Origin: Flavobacteriales bacterium | GTDB taxonomy: Bacteria; Bacteroidota; Bacteroidia; Flavobacteriales_D; Crocinitomicaceae | Length of the DNA stretch: 11,024 bases | Reading direction: 5' to 3' | Assembly (NCBI GenBank): GCA_947458985.1 | Contig: CANHBA010000063.1 | Span: 1-11,024 of the forward strand | Shown here: piece by piece, positions 7,000 through 11,024 of the stretch | Layout of the letters: each line of letters starts with the position of its first letter | How positions within the stretch are numbered: the first letter of the stretch is position 1 | The notes under the pieces: model-generated | Told to the model about the DNA's origin: nothing | The model's input: the letters and a program-made list of their open reading frames with translations, nothing else | The model's database searches: none | Made by a program: the position numbers and the translations under genes

Positions 7000-7771
7000 C
7001 GAGCTGCTCTATAAAGCAAGTAAGTTCAATAAAATCTTCCACACTTAAACGTTCAGGACGCTGTTGTTCAAATTTCTCAGGAAGAGGTGCGTCTTTGAGC
7101 AATACGCGTAAAGAATTGCGCAATGTTTTGCGACGCTGATTAAAAGCCACCTTCACAACTTGAAAATATAATTTTTCATCACACGGAAGCGCGTCGCGCT
7201 CATTTCTTACGCAACGAATAACGCCACTTTTTACCTTTGGAGGCGGAATAAACACATGCTCGTCTACAGTGAAACAATAATGTATATCATAAAAAGTTTG
7301 CAAAAGCACACTGATGATACCATATTCCTTGGAACCTGGCTTTTGGGCCACCCTTACCGCCACCTCTTTTTGGAACATGCCCATAATTTGAGGCACCTGA
7401 TTGCGGTATTCCAAGCACTTAAATAAGATTTGTGAAGAAATATTATAGGGAAAGTTTCCGACCACAATAAAAGCCTCTTCTCCAAACAATTCTTTTGGAT
7501 CCAAACGCAGAAAGTCGCCAAATAATATGCGGTCTGCATGGGCAGGATAATTGGCGCGCAAATAATCGATAGATTCTATATCGACATCGAGTAACCAAAG
7601 GTCAACTTCAGGGATTTCCCATAAATATTTACTGAGGGCACCCATTCCTGGGCCAATTTCTAGCACTTTTCGCGTATCGTTGGTCCAGATGACCTGCCCT
7701 GCAATTTTCTGGCAAGTACCTGCATCTTTCAAAAAGTGTTGGCCCAGTTGTTTTTTTGGTTTTACATTCAT
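6986..7771 (-). CDS. rsmA: 16S rRNA dimethyladenosine transferase RsmA (KsgA)
   Basis: RsmA transfers four methyl groups from S-adenosylmethionine to two adjacent adenines in the 3' terminal hairpin of 16S rRNA during small-subunit maturation. The 261 residues match the family length. Visible motifs are KKQLGQHFLKD (6-16), the SAM-binding EIGPGMG (38-44), acidic residues D62/D64 and D86 in the expected positions, the catalytic NFPYN (106-110, with Phe where many homologues have Leu), FIPPPKV (174-180) and FNQRRKTLRNSL (210-221). The start at 7771 is fixed by the short, typical N-terminus and by the ATGA overlap with the stop codon of the DUF4286 gene, which suggests translational coupling. 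The 3' end overlaps the convergent repeat-protein gene by 14 bases, so its own terminator must lie inside that gene or be absent. Susceptibility to kasugamycin depends on this enzyme in other bacteria. Confidence 0.97.
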   Translation of the reverse strand: MNVKPKKQLGQHFLKDAGTCQKIAGQVIWTNDTRKVLEIGPGMGALSKYLWEIPEVDLWLLDVDIESIDYLRANYPAHADRILFGDFLRLDPKELFGEEAFIVVGNFPYNISSQILFKCLEYRNQVPQIMGMFQKEVAVRVAQKPGSKEYGIISVLLQTFYDIHYCFTVDEHVFIPPPKVKSGVIRCVRNERDALPCDEKLYFQVVKVAFNQRRKTLRNSLRVLLKDAPLPEKFEQQRPERLSVEDFIELTCFIEQLANKD

Positions 7772-8082
7772 TTCTTGAATTCTTCGATGACATTGAGTGT
7801 GGTGCGAAATGCGGCAAACTTACCTTGGAAACGCGCAGCGTGGTCTTGCTGTAGCTGCGGTGCAAATTGCGCTTGATAGTGGTCTAGCGTTGCTTGGTCT
7901 TGTACTAAATACATGACCGAATAAGTGCAACCGCCGTCTTCTTCGCCATTTACTCTGGAAAGTCTGCATTCTAAAAAACAACCTGTGTGGAGTACGTCTG
8001 GAATATGCGTGCTGCGCATCCAGCCCAACCAATCGTGTTCAACTGCTTGATCAATACTGACCGTAACATTATAAATTACCAT
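7768..8082 (-). CDS. DUF4286 family protein
   Basis: This 104-residue protein matches my memory of the DUF4286 family, small soluble proteins found mainly in Bacteroidota and often beside rsmA; their function is unknown. It begins MVIYNVTVSIDQAVEHDW, followed by a WMRSTHIPDVLHTGCF segment that is the most family-like part, then YSVMYLVQDQATLDHY and a C-terminal helix ending EEFKK. The alternation of short strands and helices resembles a dimeric alpha-beta barrel (ferredoxin-like) fold, which is an inference. No signal peptide or membrane span is seen. Its TGA stop shares four bases with the rsmA ATG, so the two are almost certainly one operon. A TAnnTTTG promoter box sits four bases before its ATG, predicting a leaderless mRNA. 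Confidence 0.85.
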   Translation of the reverse strand: MVIYNVTVSIDQAVEHDWLGWMRSTHIPDVLHTGCFLECRLSRVNGEEDGGCTYSVMYLVQDQATLDHYQAQFAPQLQQDHAARFQGKFAAFRTTLNVIEEFKK

Positions 8083-8086
8083 GCCA

Positions 8087-8094
8087 CAAAGGTA
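8087..8094 (-). promoter_or_regulatory. TAnnTTTG box four bases before the DUF4286-rsmA operon
   Basis: On the minus strand TACCTTTG matches the Bacteroidota -7 consensus, followed by TGGC and the ATG at 8082. A TTTC lies 19 bases upstream (8117 to 8114), three of four matches to the -33 TTTG element at the expected spacing. This geometry places the transcription start at or next to the A of the ATG, so the operon mRNA would be leaderless. Confidence 0.5.
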
Positions 8095-8166
8095 GACAAA
8101 GCGAATGATAGCTGAAAATCATAGGTCTTAAGTATTTTTACTGTAGGTATGGAATAAAAATAATTG

Positions 8167-8174
8167 TAACTTTA
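8167..8174 (+). promoter_or_regulatory. Weak -7 box candidate for the T9SS cargo gene
   Basis: TAACTTTA matches five of the six fixed positions of TAnnTTTG and lies 24 bases before the ATG at 8199, which would leave a leader of roughly 20 bases. A similar TATTTTTA lies at 8133-8140. There is no clear -33 TTTG. The surrounding spacer is very AT-rich, so the call is weak. Confidence 0.28.
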
Positions 8175-8198
8175 ACTCAGAAATTTTAATCAATCACC

Positions 8199-8945
8199 AT
8201 GAAAAAACTTTTACTTTCTTCTTTATTTACAATGACTTATCTCCTTTCTTGGGGTCAGTCATGTACGCCGGGTGCTAATTTTGTCGATTCCACTTACGGA
8301 ATTTGGCCAGATACCACACAAAACCTCCCACCAGCACTTCCAAACGTAGCCTACTCTACAGACATCAATTTCAAAGTGCCTTCAACGGTAACTGCAGAAA
8401 TTGATCCAAGTGGTCAATTTGTTGGTTCCGTTATCCAACAATTTACTGTAGATGCGCTACAAGGTTTGCCTCCAGGATTTGATTTTGCTTGTAACAACTC
8501 TAATTGCACTTACCTTGGTGGTGTAAACGGCTGTGCTAACATCTTTGGAACAACAGACTCAGTTGCTGTATTCCCAGTATCTGTTGACGTCACCGCTACA
8601 GTACTTGTTGTTTTGTTCCCAGGTTTGCCTCCAACACCCGTTACCCAATCGGTTTCTTTTGATGGCTACAAAATTGTAGTGGGTTCAGGCGGCCAAATTG
8701 AACAAATTATCAATCCAATCAGCTTGGAGCCAAACCCAGCGAGCACAAGCATCGCGGTAAGCGGCTTATTGAACGGCAGCAGCTCTACGCTCACCCTTCG
8801 CGACCTCACAGGAAAAGTAATTGAAGTCATTGAAACCAATGCATCTTCAACTACTTTTGACCTTACGAAACTCTCTAATGGCACCTACCTCATCGAGGTA
8901 TCCGATGTTTTTGGAAGCCAACAACAAAAATTTGTGAAGCTATAA
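8199..8945 (+). CDS. Small secreted protein with T9SS type A sorting domain
   Basis: The 248-residue product has a signal peptide (MKKLLLSSLFTMTYLLSWG, cleavage probably before Gln20) and a C-terminal sorting domain of about 75 residues: LEPNPAS at 176-182, then a strand-rich segment with LRDLTGKVI and the closing KLSNGTYLIEV and QKFVKL. In Bacteroidota this domain directs export through the type IX system, with cleavage and often surface attachment. The cargo part (about 20-170) is beta-rich with four cysteines (22, 98, 103, 112). Its GLPPGFDFACNNSNC stretch with a following GC and FGT recalls an Ig-like module I have seen recur in T9SS proteins, but I cannot name a function. No catalytic motif is visible. 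The gene stands alone, divergent from the DUF4286-rsmA operon and convergent with nadD, and ends at a strong terminator. The ATG at 8199 is set by the signal peptide. Confidence 0.88.
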   Translation: MKKLLLSSLFTMTYLLSWGQSCTPGANFVDSTYGIWPDTTQNLPPALPNVAYSTDINFKVPSTVTAEIDPSGQFVGSVIQQFTVDALQGLPPGFDFACNNSNCTYLGGVNGCANIFGTTDSVAVFPVSVDVTATVLVVLFPGLPPTPVTQSVSFDGYKIVVGSGGQIEQIINPISLEPNPASTSIAVSGLLNGSSSTLTLRDLTGKVIEVIETNASSTTFDLTKLSNGTYLIEVSDVFGSQQQKFVKL

Positions 8946-8964
8946 ACTTCATGCTTTTGATTTC

Positions 8965-8990
8965 AAAGGGGAGGAAACTCCCCTTTTTTT
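8965..8990 (+). terminator. Rho-independent terminator after the T9SS cargo gene
   Basis: A perfect 9-bp stem, AAAGGGGAG (8965-8973) and CTCCCCTTT (8978-8986), closes on a GAAA tetraloop and runs into seven Ts (8984-8990). It begins 19 bases after the stop codon. On the minus strand, behind nadD, the stem is followed by only TTTGAAATC, so it would terminate that operon poorly if at all. The nadD stop codon lies 6 bases from the T-tract. Confidence 0.9.
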
Positions 8991-8995
8991 GTGCC

Positions 8996-9592
8996 TTATT
9001 TTTGGTACAGACGACGTTCTGAGATGTATCTAAGCACTGGTTCGGTGAGTAGAAAGCTGCAATCTTTGCCCGCTGCCAATTGGGCGCGCACAAAACTGGC
9101 ACTGATTCCTAGGATAGGAACGTCATTGACAAGCTCAATATTGGGATGCTTACTCAACTCATCGGATAAATTTAACTCCGCGTCCGCTTCAGTTATTCTC
9201 GGATAAACATACAGTTTGTGATGGGCAAGAATTTGCTCCCAATTGTACCACTTTTGAAAAGACCTCAGGTTATCGGCGCCAATAAGTAAACTGAATTCAT
9301 CGTTTGGATATTTCTCTTGCAAATGCGTTAAGGTCGAAATCGTGTAATTTGGTTTGGCTAAATGGAATTCGATATCGCTTACTTTGAGCTGCGGACTATC
9401 GTAAATGGCATCGCGGACCATATCCAAACGCAAATGATCGGCAAGTAGAGTAGCTTTTTCTTTGTGTGGATTATGCGGGGTCACCACTAACCAAACCTGA
9501 TCGATATCAGGGTGTTGGGCCATGTGGTTGGCAATGATGAGGTGTCCTACATGAATAGGGTTAAAGGTTCCAAAAAAAAGGCCTATTCTCAT
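8996..9592 (-). CDS. nadD: Nicotinate-nucleotide adenylyltransferase NadD
   Basis: NadD joins ATP and nicotinate mononucleotide to give deamido-NAD and pyrophosphate, the penultimate step of NAD synthesis. The 198-residue protein shows the nucleotidyltransferase signature at its N-terminus, GLFFGTFNPIHVGH (4-17, with the HxGH pair H14 and H17), then TPHNPHK (38-44), a DEFSLLIGADNL segment, and ISASFVR (163-169), the family's ISxTxxR-type motif with Ser in place of Thr, followed by the usual C-terminal helix region LLTEPVLRYI. The ATG at 9592 overlaps the gmk TGA stop as ATGA, which fixes the start and suggests translational coupling. It is the last gene of the visible yicC-gmk-nadD operon. 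There is no sign of damage. Confidence 0.96.
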   Translation of the reverse strand: MRIGLFFGTFNPIHVGHLIIANHMAQHPDIDQVWLVVTPHNPHKEKATLLADHLRLDMVRDAIYDSPQLKVSDIEFHLAKPNYTISTLTHLQEKYPNDEFSLLIGADNLRSFQKWYNWEQILAHHKLYVYPRITEADAELNLSDELSKHPNIELVNDVPILGISASFVRAQLAAGKDCSFLLTEPVLRYISERRLYQK

Positions 9593-10158
9593 TTGCGGAT
9601 CAATTGGAGCACAATTTGTTCTACCTCTGCAATCGCTTTGGTGAGGTCGTCATTCACGATCACATGATCAAATTTATGCGCATGACTCATCTCTTCCTCT
9701 GCTTTCGCTAAGCGGACCTGTATTTTTTCTTCGGTATCTGTTTGACGCTTGCGCAGGCGCTCTTCTAGGACAGCAATACTAGGCGGCTGAATAAAGATAG
9801 AGATAGCAGCATCTTTGAGTTTGTCCTTTACTTTAAGGCCACCAATGACATCGATATCAAAAACAACTACTTTTCCTTCGGACCAAATGCGTTCGAGTTC
9901 GGCATGAAGCGTACCGTAATACATCCCTTCATAGACCTCTTCCCACTCAAAAAAAGCGCCTTCACTAATTTTGTGTTTGAATTCGGATGGGTCCAAAAAG
10001 TAATAATGCACGCCATGTTGTTCTTGTCCTCTTGGTGGGCGCGAGCAAGCAGATATAGAGAACGCCAACTGCGGATACTTGGCAAGTAAGGCGCCAACAA
10101 TTGTTGATTTACCTGCGCCTGAAGGAGCTGAAATAACAATACTTGGTTGCGTGTTCAT
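9589..10158 (-). CDS. gmk: Guanylate kinase
   Basis: Gmk phosphorylates GMP to GDP with ATP, an essential cytoplasmic step in guanine nucleotide supply and recycling. The 189 residues fit the bacterial family. The P-loop is SAPSGAGKST (10-19, Ala where many have Gly at the second position). The GMP-binding region shows SISACSRPPRG (34-44, with S36, R40 and R43), HGVHYYF (48-54), a glutamate near 74 in EWEEVYEG and YYGT (80-83). The lid region carries EERLRKRQTDTEEKIQVRL, with the arginines expected for phosphate contact, and HAHKFDHVIVNDD is the typical C-terminal motif. The start at 10158 comes one base after the yicC stop, and its stop overlaps the nadD start, so it sits in the middle of one operon. 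Confidence 0.97.
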   Translation of the reverse strand: MNTQPSIVISAPSGAGKSTIVGALLAKYPQLAFSISACSRPPRGQEQHGVHYYFLDPSEFKHKISEGAFFEWEEVYEGMYYGTLHAELERIWSEGKVVVFDIDVIGGLKVKDKLKDAAISIFIQPPSIAVLEERLRKRQTDTEEKIQVRLAKAEEEMSHAHKFDHVIVNDDLTKAIAEVEQIVLQLIRK

Positions 10159-10159
10159 G

Positions 10160-11024
10160 CTATAAGGCGTTGAGAACTTGTTCTTTGATTTTTTCGAGGT
10201 GATCTTTCATAATGACCACCCTTCTTTGAATTTCTGAATGGTTGCATTTGCTGCCCAATGTATTGATTTCTCTGCCCATTTCTTGAGAGATAAAACCTAG
10301 TTTTTTGCCCGATGCATCTTGACTGAGCGTTTCGGTAAAATACTGAAGGTGCTGTTGCAAGCGTTGCTTTTCTTCAGAAATATCGAGTTTTTCTACATAA
10401 AAAATCATTTCTTGCTCCAAGCGGTTGACATCCACCCTGCTTTCATCTATAGAAGCAAGCCCTTTTTGAATGCGCTCTCTTACCTGCGCAACTCGCTCTT
10501 GTTCAAACGGAACAATTGCAATAAGTTCTTGCTGAATATAATCTAGATTAGCCGTCAAATCCTTAGCCAAGCTAAGACCTTCTTGCCTGCGGAACTTTTC
10601 AAGTTGACTGCAAGCTTCGACAACTAAATTTAAAATAAATTCAGTTTCTGCTTCTGAGAGTTCTTCTTGCTGGCTGGTGAGCACATCTGGCATACGCAAA
10701 ACAAGTGCAAGGTAGTCTTGGGTATTGGTGCCCCATGTGTTATTTAGCGATTTGAGCTTTTCAAAATAAGCCGTTGCCACTTGCTCGTTGATCAAACCAG
10801 CTACCTGATGCTGCTGACTTTCGATATAAATCCCTAAATCCATTTTGCCGCGCAACAACTTTTCGGTGACCAACTTGCGAATTGGCGTTTCGAGGTCGCG
10901 GTAGCTCGAAGGGATTTTTAAATTGAGGTCGAGACCTTTTGAATTAAGTGAACGAACCTCAATAGAGATTTTTTTATCGTTAAAATGTCCGTTGGCCTTA
11001 CCAAAACCGGTCATTGATTGCAGC
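10160..11024 (-). CDS. yicC: YicC/YloC family endoribonuclease, partial at the 5' end
   Basis: YicC-family proteins are RNases or RNA-decay factors conserved across bacteria and commonly encoded directly before gmk. The frame holds 284 residues from the first Met (11014), and continues upstream to the window edge as Leu-Gln-Ser before MTGFGKA. Family members usually start M-x-x-SMTGFGKA, so the true start is probably the codon just beyond base 11024, and the gene is cut by only a few bases. The YicC N-terminal domain includes SIEVRSLNSKGLDLNLKIP and LLRGKMDLGIYIE; the C-terminal DUF1732 domain includes VNRLEQEMIFYVEKLDISEE, LGFISQEMGREINTLGSK and the terminal MKDHLEKIKEQVLNAL. It ends one base before gmk and leads the yicC-gmk-nadD operon; the promoter lies outside the window. 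Confidence 0.95.
   Translation of the reverse strand, partial: LQSMTGFGKANGHFNDKKISIEVRSLNSKGLDLNLKIPSSYRDLETPIRKLVTEKLLRGKMDLGIYIESQQHQVAGLINEQVATAYFEKLKSLNNTWGTNTQDYLALVLRMPDVLTSQQEELSEAETEFILNLVVEACSQLEKFRRQEGLSLAKDLTANLDYIQQELIAIVPFEQERVAQVRERIQKGLASIDESRVDVNRLEQEMIFYVEKLDISEEKQRLQQHLQYFTETLSQDASGKKLGFISQEMGREINTLGSKCNHSEIQRRVVIMKDHLEKIKEQVLNAL

Noticed and set aside
1..11024. Defence island, CRISPR array, mobile element or tRNA gene
   Set aside because: No spaced repeats, transposase or integrase motifs, terminal inverted repeats or cloverleaf sequences were seen. The nuclease is an AddB-type repair protein rather than a defence effector on present evidence.

Overview
The window looks like an ordinary chromosomal segment of a member of the Bacteroidota, most likely a flavobacterium. 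The evidence is a small secreted protein with a C-terminal type IX secretion sorting domain, two TAnnTTTG promoter boxes placed directly before start codons, no Shine-Dalgarno sequences, the pairing of a DUF4286 protein with RsmA, and the yicC-gmk-nadD gene order. Family-level placement (for example Crocinitomicaceae-like, suggested by the long YwqK/MORN-type protein) is a guess. The rRNA, tRNA, CRISPR, integrase, insertion-sequence and phage signals I looked for are absent. No stretch of more than about 120 bases lies between genes.

Layout. (1) Bases 1-4041, plus strand: a TraB/GumN-family protein whose 5' end is broken in this sequence, followed 17 bases later by a 932-residue AddB-like PD-(D/E)XK nuclease. 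(2) Bases 4042-4146: a convergent gap with a terminator hairpin that points mainly against the next gene. (3) Bases 4147-4506, minus strand: a small acidic protein of unknown function. (4) Bases 4619-6999, plus strand: a LysE-family exporter and, 8 bases later, an exported protein made of about 19 MORN-like repeats. (5) Bases 6986-8082, minus strand: a DUF4286 protein overlapping rsmA by ATGA; rsmA overlaps the repeat protein tail to tail by 14 bases. (6) Bases 8199-8945, plus strand: a 248-residue T9SS cargo protein ending in a textbook terminator. (7) Bases 8996-11024, minus strand: the tightly packed yicC-gmk-nadD operon, with yicC cut by the window end.

How the genes relate. The minus-strand genes are core housekeeping: 16S rRNA dimethylation (RsmA), GMP phosphorylation (Gmk), NAD synthesis (NadD) and a YicC-type RNase. 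The plus-strand genes mix DNA repair (AddB-like nuclease), membrane export (LysE) and envelope or secreted proteins (TraB, MORN repeats, T9SS cargo). They do not form an evident single pathway.

I did not find a convincing undescribed system. The observations most worth checking are the interrupted start of the TraB gene, the missing last iron-sulfur cysteine in the nuclease, and two promoter boxes exactly four bases before ATG, which predict leaderless mRNAs.
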